Assembly (NCBI RefSeq): GCF_026626635.1
Contig: NZ_JAPNKA010000001.1
Location: 7,812,001 to 7,876,000, forward strand
Direction: 5' to 3'
Source: Archangium lansingense
Lineage (GTDB): Bacteria; Myxococcota; Myxococcia; Myxococcales; Myxococcaceae
Length of the DNA: 64,000 nucleotides
The position numbers were made by a program, and so were the translations under genes. Under the pieces are notes generated by a model. The model was not told the DNA's origin. It worked only from the letters and a program-made list of their open reading frames with translations, and did not search any database. Below are positions 53,701 through 60,639 of this stretch, in pieces; position 1 is the stretch's first letter; every line of letters starts with the position of its first letter.

Positions 53701-55486
53701 CGGCTTGCTGGGCTCCGACACCACCGCCCCCTTCTCCTTCCCCTGGAACACCACCAGCCTCGCCAACGGCGCCTACAACCTCAGCACCCGCGCCTACGAT
53801 CCCACGGGCAATCTCGCCAACAGCGCCACCGTCTCCGTCACCGTCATCCAACCCGGCACCGCCGAGTACGACGCCACGCTCGGCGCGCCCCGATGCTCGC
53901 AGGTGGCACACCGCTGCGACACCACGACGCTGGTGAAGGGCCGTGCCAATCTCGGCCCCGAGCCCCATCAGCCCAACACCCTGGGCGGCTCCTGCGCGGA
54001 CGGCACGAGCGGCACCTTCCACGCCAGTCCGTCGATCGATCAGATCCTGGTCTCACGAGTGGATGGGAGCCCCTTCGCCCCCGGCAAGGAGGTGAAGGTC
54101 GATGTCACCGTCTGGGTGAGCTCGACGACCAATGAGCGGCTGGAGCTGTTCTACGCCACCGATGCGAACGCGCCTTCGTGGACGTACCTCACCACCCTGA
54201 CCCCCACCGCCACCGGTGCACGGGTCCTGTCGACCACGTACCTGCTGCCCTCGGGCTCCCTGCAGGCCCTGCGCGCCGTCTACCGGAGTGGAGGGAGCAC
54301 TTCCGCGTGCGTCACGGGCACGCTGAATGATCATGATGATCTGGTGTTCAGCGTAGGCACGGAGGTGGACACCACCCCGCCCACGGTGTCCCTCACCAGT
54401 CCGGCCTCGAGCGCAACCGTCTCCGGCACCGTCACCCTCTCCGCCACCGCCTCCGACAACTTCGGCGTGGCCCGCGTCGACTTCTACGCCGGCTCCACCC
54501 TGCTGGGCTCCGACACCACCGCCCCCTTCTCCTTCTCCTGGGACAGCCGCTCCGTCTCCAACGGCTCCCAGCCCCTCTCCGTCAGCGCCGTCGACGCCGC
54601 GGGCCTCTCGGCGACCTCCTCCGTGAGCGTCACCGTCAACAACGACTGGGTTGCCCCCACGGTGTCCCTCACCGCCCCGGCCGCCGGCGCCACCGTCTCT
54701 GGCACCGTCACCCTCTCGGCCACCGCCTCCGACAACGTGGGCGTTGCCAAGGTGGAGTTCTACGAGGGCTCTACCCTGTTGGGCTCCGACACCACCTCCC
54801 CCTTCTCCTTCTCCTGGAACAGCCGCAACGGCCCCAACGGCCCTCGCACGCTGTCCGCCAGGGCCCTGGACGCCGTGGGCAACAGCGCCACCTCGGCCAC
54901 GGTCACCGTCACCGCCAACAACGACATCACCCCGCCCACTGTCGCCCTCACCACTCCCACCGAGGGCGCCACCCTCACCGGCTACGTCACCCTCTCCGCC
55001 ACCGCCTCCGATGACCGCGGCATGTATAGGGTGGATTTCTTCGTCGACGGGAGCGCCGTCTACACCGATACGTCCCCGCCCTACTCCGGCAGCTACAACA
55101 CCCGCAACGCCACCAACGGCCCTCATGCCATCACCACCAGGGCCACGGACATCGCCGGCAACGTCACCGTCTCCGCGCCCATCAACGTCGTCTTCGACAA
55201 TGACCTGACGGCCCCCATCTCCTCCATCACCTCCCCCACCGCCGGCACCGTCCTCAGTGGCACCGTCCTCATCGAGGCCACCGCCAGCGATGACCGGGGT
55301 GTTGTCTCCAAGGTCGAGTTCTACGTGGGCGCCGTTCTGATAGGCACCGACACCACCGCCCCCTTCACCCTGTCCTGGGACACCACCACCCGCGCCAACG
55401 GCGCCACGACCCTCAGGACGCGCGCCTTCGACCCCGCGGGCAACATCGCCTACGGCCCCCTCACCTCCATCACCGTGAGCAACTGA
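50708..55486 (+). CDS. Subtilisin-family (S8) protease with nine Ig-like modules
   Basis: 1592 residues. Lipobox head (LLAASWLFTGC), I9 propeptide (DRYIVVLAEEKGL to VRYIEQD), then a proteinase K-like S8 domain with catalytic Asp (AYIVDTGM), His (CRGHGTHVAGT), oxyanion Asn (VAAGNEG) and Ser (DGTSMATPHVAGA). From about residue 408 the protein alternates Ig-like modules (VSLTAPASGA...TLTATASDD) and a module X (APRC...GPEQHQPNTLGGSC..., WTYLTTL, NDHDDLVFSV). Order: Ig, X, four Ig, X, four Ig; the block X+4 Ig is duplicated. Lipobox suggests attachment to the outer membrane. Likely role: predatory or developmental proteolysis. Ends with a hairpin at 55496. Confidence 0.93.
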   Translation: MRTQLCTIVLLAASWLFTGCEQRAETTPSEATSTRKLRLAQPARAVQDRYIVVLAEEKGLAASPESTRRSITTLAGTHGAEVRHTYTHALKGFTAAMSREAAERMSTDPRVRYIEQDRLFRESGTQTGATWGLDRVDQRNLPLDGNYTYEYTGAGVHAYIVDTGMLSTHVEFAGRMRPGFDSIGDGLGTEDCRGHGTHVAGTVGGTTVGVAKDVLFHPVRVLDCDGQGTLEQVLAGIDWIAANHETPAVANLSLGGEATQALDDAVTATIASGVTFVVAAGNEGWEACSTSPARAPQAITVGATDDTDTRALFSNFGSCVDIFAPGQGILSSWITGDTDFEYADGTSMATPHVAGAVALYLEGHPTATPQEVTEEILARSSPNLVGEPGFGSPNRLLHSACMGKNDTVRPVVSLTAPASGALLSGDVTLTATASDDVAVTRVDFLANGVVIGSDTTAPYSFVWDSSSSGNGTTTLSARAFDSGCNSTTSSVEVTLENPGIAYYDSSLRAPRCTGVGSSCDSMELLTGRGLYFGPEQHQPNTLGGSCPDGQEGLFGLYQFDPSLERLKVSRADGTLLAAGKLVTLEASFYASLEPYNEVLDLFYAADANSPSWTYLTTLYPYSGGYQTHSISYVLPSGTLQAVRGVYRTYGTPVPCSSGEMDDHDDLVFSVSTEVDTTPPTASLTAPASGATVKGTITLSASASDNFGVTRVDFYAGSTLLGSDTLAPYSFSWDTRSVPNGSQPLSVIAFDAAGLSSSGASSVTVTVDNDWTAPTVSLTAPSEGATVSGTITLSASASDNVGVTKVEFYDGSTLLGTDTWAPFSFSWNSRSGPNGPHTLSARALDAVGNSATSTAVTVTADNDFVPPSVSLTAPSEGATLTGTITLSATASDDRALSKVEFLVGTSAICTDTVAPYSCSYNSRNTANGPRTVSARATDAAGNIAVTPSVNVVFDNDMTTPTTSITSPTAGSVLNGTVLIEASASDDRGVVSKVEFYLGAGLLGSDTTAPFSFPWNTTSLANGAYNLSTRAYDPTGNLANSATVSVTVIQPGTAEYDATLGAPRCSQVAHRCDTTTLVKGRANLGPEPHQPNTLGGSCADGTSGTFHASPSIDQILVSRVDGSPFAPGKEVKVDVTVWVSSTTNERLELFYATDANAPSWTYLTTLTPTATGARVLSTTYLLPSGSLQALRAVYRSGGSTSACVTGTLNDHDDLVFSVGTEVDTTPPTVSLTSPASSATVSGTVTLSATASDNFGVARVDFYAGSTLLGSDTTAPFSFSWDSRSVSNGSQPLSVSAVDAAGLSATSSVSVTVNNDWVAPTVSLTAPAAGATVSGTVTLSATASDNVGVAKVEFYEGSTLLGSDTTSPFSFSWNSRNGPNGPRTLSARALDAVGNSATSATVTVTANNDITPPTVALTTPTEGATLTGYVTLSATASDDRGMYRVDFFVDGSAVYTDTSPPYSGSYNTRNATNGPHAITTRATDIAGNVTVSAPINVVFDNDLTAPISSITSPTAGTVLSGTVLIEATASDDRGVVSKVEFYVGAVLIGTDTTAPFTLSWDTTTRANGATTLRTRAFDPAGNIAYGPLTSITVSN
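52199..55486 (+). repeat. Internal duplication in the S8 protease gene (module X + four Ig)
   Basis: Block 1 at about 52199-53850 and block 2 at about 53851-55486 align module by module. Segments such as the GGCTCCACCCTGCTGGGCTC stretch are shared almost base for base between Ig units, so the copies are young or homogenised by gene conversion. Confidence 0.85.
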
Positions 55487-55495
55487 CCAAACACG

Positions 55496-55530
55496 AAGGG
55501 CCCGGGCTCCTCATCGGAACCCAGGCCCTT
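55496..55530 (+). terminator. Hairpin after the S8 protease gene
   Basis: Outer arms AAGGGCC/GGCCCTT are perfect; the inner stem has two mismatches around TCAT. Located 10 bp after the stop; no T-run, and a palindromic repeat (R5) follows 10 bp later. Confidence 0.5.
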
Positions 55531-55540
55531 GGTTGGGAAG

Positions 55541-55574
55541 ACCCTCACCCCGACCCTCTCCCAGAGGGAGAGGG
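55541..55574. repeat. Dispersed palindromic repeat, copy R5
   Basis: ACCCTCACCCCGACCCTCTC followed by CCAGAGGGAGAGGG, in the gap between the convergent S8 protease and TPR-protein genes. Confidence 0.85.
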
Positions 55575-55598
55575 AGGGAAAGAGAGGGTGGGAGGAAG

Positions 55599-56576
55599 CT
55601 ACTGCGCCGGAGCGGGCGCCGCGGCGGGCTGAGCCGCGGGCTGGGCCGCCGGAGTCCCCGCGGCAGGCGCCGGAGCCGCCGCCGAGCCACCGTTCATCAG
55701 CCGACGCACCGTCGCCAGACGGCCGCGGAACTGCGGGATGTACTCGCTGGCCGGGTGCTGCGTCACGCCTTCATTCACCATCTGCACGGCCTTCTCCAGC
55801 TGGTTCGTCTCCTGGAGCGACTGCGCCAGCAGCAGCATCGCGTAGTCGCGGTTCTTCGCCTTGCGGTCGCTCTCGATGTAGCGCGTCAGCATCGGCACCG
55901 CCTGCTCGTGCTTCCTCTCCATGTTGTAGGCCACGCCCAGGAAGAACGACGTCTCCACCAGCTGATCCGCGGGCGGGTTCATCGCCACGAAGCGCGTAAT
56001 CTCGTCGATCGCCGTCTTCATGTCGTTGCGACGGAAGGCCGTCTTGCCCCGCTCGAACGCCGAGTCACCAATCTCCCGGCGAAGCTGCGCCGCCTTGTCG
56101 TTGAGCGCGTGGCGCTCGAGCTGCGTCAGCTTCGAGGTGTCCAGCTTCACCAGCTCGTCCACACCCTTGAGCCGCTCATCACCCGGCAGCGTCGTCATCA
56201 GCCGGAAGACCTCGGCCGCCTGGCGCTGGGACGTCTGCGTCGCCGTCAGCTCCGTGCGCTGCTTGTCCAGCTGCGTGGTCAGCTCGGCCACGGTCTTCTC
56301 CAGCCGCTCGCGCTCAGCCGTCGCGCCGGAGCTCTTCGCCGAGCTCACCAGCACCGCGCCCGCCACGCACAGCGCCGCGAAGATCGCGTACGCCACGCCC
56401 GAGGAGATCCACTGCCGCTTCTGGAGATCCTCATGACGCTTGCCAATCGCCTTCACCTCCGCGTGGAGGTTCTTCAGCAGGCTGTCCGTCTTGATCACGA
56501 GGTTGCGGGCCTCGATGACTTCCTTGCGGATCTCGCTCAGTTCCTTGTTCTGCTCCGGCTTCGTCTCAGCAGCCAT
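55599..56576 (-). CDS. TPR membrane protein with N-terminal coiled coil
   Basis: 325 residues. ATG 56576 has AGGA at 8 bp; ATGs at 56582 and 56624 are in-frame alternatives. A cytoplasmic helical head (ELSEIRKEVIEARNLVIKTD), one transmembrane helix (YAIFAALCVAGAVLVSSA, about residues 64-82), a periplasmic coiled coil (ERERLEKTVAELTTQLDKQR), then tetratricopeptide-like units (DSAFERGKTAFRRNDMKTAI, SFFLGVAYNMERKHEQAVPM, AMLLLAQSLQETNQLEKAVQ) and an Ala/Pro tail. Probably a protein-interaction scaffold in the envelope; no specific partner is visible. Confidence 0.8.
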   Translation of the reverse strand: MAAETKPEQNKELSEIRKEVIEARNLVIKTDSLLKNLHAEVKAIGKRHEDLQKRQWISSGVAYAIFAALCVAGAVLVSSAKSSGATAERERLEKTVAELTTQLDKQRTELTATQTSQRQAAEVFRLMTTLPGDERLKGVDELVKLDTSKLTQLERHALNDKAAQLRREIGDSAFERGKTAFRRNDMKTAIDEITRFVAMNPPADQLVETSFFLGVAYNMERKHEQAVPMLTRYIESDRKAKNRDYAMLLLAQSLQETNQLEKAVQMVNEGVTQHPASEYIPQFRGRLATVRRLMNGGSAAAPAPAAGTPAAQPAAQPAAAPAPAQ

Positions 56577-56760
56577 GGACATCTTCCTGTTGGGCCCGGA
56601 AATGATCTCGGCCTCTTCGCGCATCGTAGGGGCTCCGTCGGGCGGGATTGGTGACTTTTCACACCCGCTTCGTGGTGGTCGGCCCCGGAAACAGGCCCCA
56701 TGCCCCGAAGAATTTCCGGTGCATCCCTCGAAGGCAGGGGGCCAGGCTAGCGGCACTCCG

Positions 56761-57450
56761 CTAGGGCGTAGAGGAGAAGGGACGGATGGGATCCGATGCG
56801 AAGAAGTACGTCACCCCCAGCGCGAACCAGCTACCCCCCGCGTTGTAGGAGGCCAACCCTTTGAACTCGGGCTTGTTGTTGAAGACGCTCTGGCCCCGAG
56901 CGAAGGCCAGGCGGTACTCGGCGGTGAGGCCCCATTGGGCCGAGAAGCGGAAGGTCGCCCCCACGGTCCCCGCCCAGGCCTGCGTGAAGAGCTCTCGCGA
57001 GCCCACTCCCTCGGCTGTCGAGTAGGCCAGCGTGGGACCCGTCTGGAGACCTATGAAGGGGACCACGCCCTCGGGCGTGAGGATGTCCAGCAGCGTCTGG
57101 AAGCGCACGCCCACCAGCGCGCCGTAGGTGATGTTGGTGAGCGTGGGGGCGCCCGTCAGCTGGAGCTGCTCGCCGGTGGCGAAGAGATCGATCCCCAGCT
57201 CGATGAAGTCCGTGACGGCGTACGCGAAAGAGCCCGCGAGGAAGGGGCCGCCCGGCGACTCGGGAGACCGCTGCACCCCCTGGTAGGCCGGCAGCGCGTA
57301 GAAGCTGTCGTAGAAGGTGCCGTTGGAGGAGTGGCGCCAGCCGGCCTCGACGGAGATACGGCCCACCCCGTTCAATGGGCTGAGCTCCTCGTCCTGGGCA
57401 AAGGCGCTCCCAGCGGCGAACAGGACGGCGAGCAGGGCGAGACGGCGCAT
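56761..57450 (-). CDS. Outer-membrane beta-barrel protein
   Basis: 229 residues. Signal peptide MRRLALLAVLFAAGSAFAQD. The mature part alternates amphipathic strands (VGRISVEAGWRHSSNGTFYD, GSFAYAVTDFIELGIDLFAT, WAGTVGATFRFSAQWGLTAE, GSWFALGVTYFF) and ends in an aromatic residue cluster, typical of 8-10-strand OmpA/OmpW-like barrels. Substrate unknown. It starts 3 bp after the stop of the small gene 57454-57609, so they are cotranscribed. Confidence 0.85.
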   Translation of the reverse strand: MRRLALLAVLFAAGSAFAQDEELSPLNGVGRISVEAGWRHSSNGTFYDSFYALPAYQGVQRSPESPGGPFLAGSFAYAVTDFIELGIDLFATGEQLQLTGAPTLTNITYGALVGVRFQTLLDILTPEGVVPFIGLQTGPTLAYSTAEGVGSRELFTQAWAGTVGATFRFSAQWGLTAEYRLAFARGQSVFNNKPEFKGLASYNAGGSWFALGVTYFFASDPIRPFSSTP

Positions 57451-57453
57451 CGG

Positions 57454-57609
57454 TCAGGAGTCCTTCAGGCGTAGCGCGACTTCGAGAAACGTGGTGCGGC
57501 GCCGGGACAGGGCCGCGAGCAGACACCGCACCACACACAACGAGCCGAACTCCCGCCGGACCAGGCCGACGTTGGCCATTACGTCCCGCAGGGTGATCAC
57601 GCCGCGCAT
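57454..57609 (-). CDS. Small 51-residue protein upstream of the outer-membrane protein gene
   Basis: Starts MRGVITLRDVMANVGLVRRE and ends LEVALRLKDS. ATG 57609 is preceded by GAGGAGGAGCGC, the best ribosome-binding site in this part of the window. The protein is basic, Arg-rich, helical, without signal peptide or membrane helix. Sits between mutL (72 bp upstream) and the barrel gene (3 bp downstream). Function unknown; it could be a real small protein or a leader peptide setting translation of the barrel gene. Confidence 0.6.
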   Translation of the reverse strand: MRGVITLRDVMANVGLVRREFGSLCVVRCLLAALSRRRTTFLEVALRLKDS

Positions 57610-57681
57610 GCGCTCCTCCTCGCGTCAGTCCGCCCCGGTGCTACAGGCAGGGCGCGCACCGTAGCAGTGACGTTTGGAGGG

Positions 57682-59574
57682 TCAAATTTTCGGGTTGGGG
57701 GGCCGCAGCGCGCGCCGCTCCAGCTCCAGCAGGGGCACCTCGAGCACCACCACCGTGCCGTGGATGCAGGAGGGGTGGAAGTCCGCCGAGTCCAGCTCGC
57801 CGAGCAGCGCCCGGAGCTTGCCCTCACTGAGCTGGCCCTCGGCATGGCGTGCGGCATGGCAGGCCAATACCCGGAGGCCCTCGGCCAGCGTCGTCGCATC
57901 CAGCGCCGAGCCGGGCGGAGGGAGGGCACGCGCCAGGGCCTCCAGCAGCGCCCGGGCGTCCGCCCCCACCAGCGAGGGCGGCACCGCCTTGAGCGCCAGC
58001 GTCGTCCCACCGAAGGGCTCCACCTCCAACCCCAGCCGCGCGAGCGCCTCGCGCCCCTCCACCAGAGACTTGGCCACCGACACCGGCAGCTCCACCGTGG
58101 CGCCAAAGAGCGTGGGCACCGGCGCCTCCTCCCGCTCCAGCATCCGCTGGAAGCCCATCAACCGCGCCCGCTCCAGGGCCGCGTGCGCGTCCAGCACCAC
58201 CAGCGTCCCGCCCGGCCCCTCGCAGACGTGGAAGCGCTCGCCCAGCACGCCCATGGGCCGCAGCGCACCAAAGTAGCCCGGCGGCGGCGCCTCGTTGAGC
58301 TGGGGCTGGGCCTGGCCGAAGGCGGGCGCGCGCCCCGGCAGCAGCGAAGGGGTGGGCGCGAAGAGCGAGCCCGAAGGCCCCGGCATGGACATGGGGGCGA
58401 AAGGCGCCTGGGAGCCAGGCCCGGCGCCGGACACGGACGCGTCCTGGGTGCCCGGCAGCGGCAGCGGCGCGCCCCACGTGGCCTCCTGGGCGCGGGTGAG
58501 GAAGCGCTCCACCGCCATGGCGTAGTGGGCGGCCTGCCTCGGCTGCTCGGGCATCCCACCCTCCCCCTTGTTGCCCAACCAGGGCGCGGCCCGGAGCGCC
58601 CGGGAAATGGCCGCGTGCACCGTGTCTCCCACGCCCTTGCCGTCCGCGAAGCGCACCTCCTGCTTCTGCGGGTGCACGTTCACGTCCACCGCCCGCGGAT
58701 CCACGTCGATGAAGAGCACCACCACCGGCTGGCGCCCGGCCGCGAGGAACTCCTGGAAGGCCCGCTGGATGGCGCTGTTGAGGCCCCGGTCCCGGATGTA
58801 ACGGCGGTTGACGAGGGTGTAGATGCCGCGCGCGTTGGGCAGCGTGTACTCGGGCGAGGCGATGTGCCCCGTCACGGTCACCCCCAGCCGCCGCTCCTCC
58901 ACCGGCACCAGGTGCGGGTGCACCCCCGGCCCCAGCGCCGCGGCGATGCGCTCGCGTGGATCCCCGGGGCTCGCCGGGCTGGTGAAGAGCTGCTGGCCCC
59001 CGTGCTCCACGAAGAAGGCCACGTCCGGGTGCGCCAGCGCCAGCCGGATGACCGCCTCCTCCGCGTGCTGCAGCTCCGTGGACTCGCGCTTCATGAACTT
59101 GCGCCGCGCCGGCGTGTTGTAGAACAGGTCCTCCACCGAGATGACCGTGCCCACCCGCGGCGGTGCCTCCTCCACCAGCGGATCGCTCCCCCCCTCCACC
59201 GTCACCTTCGTGCCCACCTGCGCCCCGGGCTCGGCCGTGTGCAGGGTGAAGCGCGACACCGAGGCAATGGCCGGCAGTGCCTCGCCCCGGAAGCCCTTGG
59301 TGTTGATGGTGAACAGATCGTCCAACTGGCGCAGCTTGCTGGTGGCGTGGCGCTCCAGGCACAGCCGCGCGTCCTCCATCCCCATGCCGTGCCCGTCATC
59401 GGAGATGGTGATGCGCCCCAATCCCCCCTTCTCCAGCGCCACGCGCACGGTCCGGGAACCAGCGTCGATGGAATTCTCCACCAGCTCCTTCACGACGGAG
59501 GCCGGGCGCTCCACCACCTCGCCGGCGGCGATCTTATTGATGAGGACATCACTGAGTCGGGCGATACGTGCCAT
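57682..59574 (-). CDS. mutL: DNA mismatch repair protein MutL
   Basis: 630 residues. GHKL ATPase that links MutS recognition to strand incision. N-terminal motifs: KIAAGEVVERPASVVKELVE, NSIDAGSRTV, DDGHGM, ATSKL, TKGFRGEALPAI and the QKQEVRF region. A Pro/Ala/Gly linker (about 350-440) leads to a C-terminal dimerisation domain that ends CHAARHAEGQLSEGKLRALL. I do not see the DQHA...E endonuclease motif (the region has LDAHAALERARLMGF), so metal-dependent nicking activity is uncertain. ATG 59574 gives the canonical MARIARLSDVLINKIAAGEV. Confidence 0.96.
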   Translation of the reverse strand: MARIARLSDVLINKIAAGEVVERPASVVKELVENSIDAGSRTVRVALEKGGLGRITISDDGHGMGMEDARLCLERHATSKLRQLDDLFTINTKGFRGEALPAIASVSRFTLHTAEPGAQVGTKVTVEGGSDPLVEEAPPRVGTVISVEDLFYNTPARRKFMKRESTELQHAEEAVIRLALAHPDVAFFVEHGGQQLFTSPASPGDPRERIAAALGPGVHPHLVPVEERRLGVTVTGHIASPEYTLPNARGIYTLVNRRYIRDRGLNSAIQRAFQEFLAAGRQPVVVLFIDVDPRAVDVNVHPQKQEVRFADGKGVGDTVHAAISRALRAAPWLGNKGEGGMPEQPRQAAHYAMAVERFLTRAQEATWGAPLPLPGTQDASVSGAGPGSQAPFAPMSMPGPSGSLFAPTPSLLPGRAPAFGQAQPQLNEAPPPGYFGALRPMGVLGERFHVCEGPGGTLVVLDAHAALERARLMGFQRMLEREEAPVPTLFGATVELPVSVAKSLVEGREALARLGLEVEPFGGTTLALKAVPPSLVGADARALLEALARALPPPGSALDATTLAEGLRVLACHAARHAEGQLSEGKLRALLGELDSADFHPSCIHGTVVVLEVPLLELERRALRPPNPKI

Positions 59575-59633
59575 GGGAGGTCACATCATGCGCAGGACCC
59601 GGGAAGTTGGCCAGCAATCCTGACGCGTCGCGG

Positions 59634-59662
59634 CTGACAACGGTGGGCTTCTGAGCTATCAC
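59634..59662 (+). promoter_or_regulatory. Possible sigma-70-type promoter for the SDR-acyltransferase pair
   Basis: CTGACA at 59634-59639, 17-bp spacer, TATCAC at 59657-59662. Initiation would be near 59669, about 6 bases before ATG 59675. The upstream mutL gene is divergent, so a promoter must lie in this 100-bp gap. Confidence 0.4.
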
Positions 59663-59674
59663 GCCCACTCCCGT

Positions 59675-60637
59675 ATGGAAGGAACTCAGGCGAGCAAGGG
59701 GGGACTTCGCGTCGCGGTGACGGGCGCTGCCGGCGATCTCGGTCGGCTGCTGCTGCCGCTGCTGGACCAAGACCCCGACGTGGAGAGCATCCTGGTCCTG
59801 GACGTGGCCAAGCCCGCCGGTGACAAGGTGGATTTCCATCGCGTGGACCTCACGCGGCACGACGCCGAGAGCGAGCTGTCCGACGCCCTCGCCGAGCTGC
59901 CCGTGGACGTCTTCTACCACCTGGCCTTCCTTCACGGGCCGGTGCGCGATGGCTCACTGGCGCACGAGCTCGAGGTCATCGGCACCATGAGCGTGCTGAG
60001 CGCGGTCGGACGAGCCCGGGTGCCACGGCTGATCGTCCCCTCGCTGACGGCCCTGTATGGGGCACGCGGCCAGCACCCCGCCCTGCTGAGCGAGGACACG
60101 TCGCTGTCGGGCTGCCCCGGCAGCCGCTACATCACCGACAAGGTCGAGGTGGAGAAGCAGGTGCGCACGTTCCGCGAGCGCCACCCGGAGACGCGTGTCA
60201 TCGTCCTGCGCTTCGCGCCACTGTTCGGCCCGCACATGAACAACCCGGCCACCCGGATGCTGGCGTACCGGGTGGTGCCTACGCTGCTCGGGTTCGATCC
60301 GCTCTGGCAGGCCCTCCACGAGGAGGACGCCGCCCGGGCGCTGTACCAGTCCCTCAGCGCCAATGCCGAGGGCGAGTTCAACATCGTCGGGCGCGGGGTG
60401 CTCCCGCTCTCGGGCCTTATCCGCCAGGCGGGCGCACAGCCGCTCCCCCTGCCCGGGCCGCTCTACCGTGCGGCCCTGAAGACGATGACCTCGCTGGGGG
60501 GGCCGGGATTCCCCACCGCCCTGCTCGACTACATGCATTACGGATGGGTCGCCGACGGCGAGCGCGCGGAGGAGGAGCTCGGTTTCATCCCCATGTTCCA
60601 CGCCCGGGATGCCGTGGCGGCGATGCGGAGGAGTTGA
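59675..60637 (+). CDS. NAD(P)-dependent epimerase/dehydratase (extended SDR)
   Basis: 320 residues. Rossmann nucleotide motif VAVTGAAGDLG (TGxxGxxG), NAD-proximal DVAKPAG, active-site Tyr and Lys in YITDKVEVEK, and the Ser in PSLTALYG. Typical of extended short-chain dehydrogenases acting on nucleotide sugars or lipid-linked groups; substrate unknown. The stop at 60635 is 2 bp before the acyltransferase start, with the ribosome-binding GGAGGAG inside its last codons. The two likely act on the same membrane lipid or glycolipid. Confidence 0.87.
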   Translation: MEGTQASKGGLRVAVTGAAGDLGRLLLPLLDQDPDVESILVLDVAKPAGDKVDFHRVDLTRHDAESELSDALAELPVDVFYHLAFLHGPVRDGSLAHELEVIGTMSVLSAVGRARVPRLIVPSLTALYGARGQHPALLSEDTSLSGCPGSRYITDKVEVEKQVRTFRERHPETRVIVLRFAPLFGPHMNNPATRMLAYRVVPTLLGFDPLWQALHEEDAARALYQSLSANAEGEFNIVGRGVLPLSGLIRQAGAQPLPLPGPLYRAALKTMTSLGGPGFPTALLDYMHYGWVADGERAEEELGFIPMFHARDAVAAMRRS

Positions 60638-60639
60638 TC

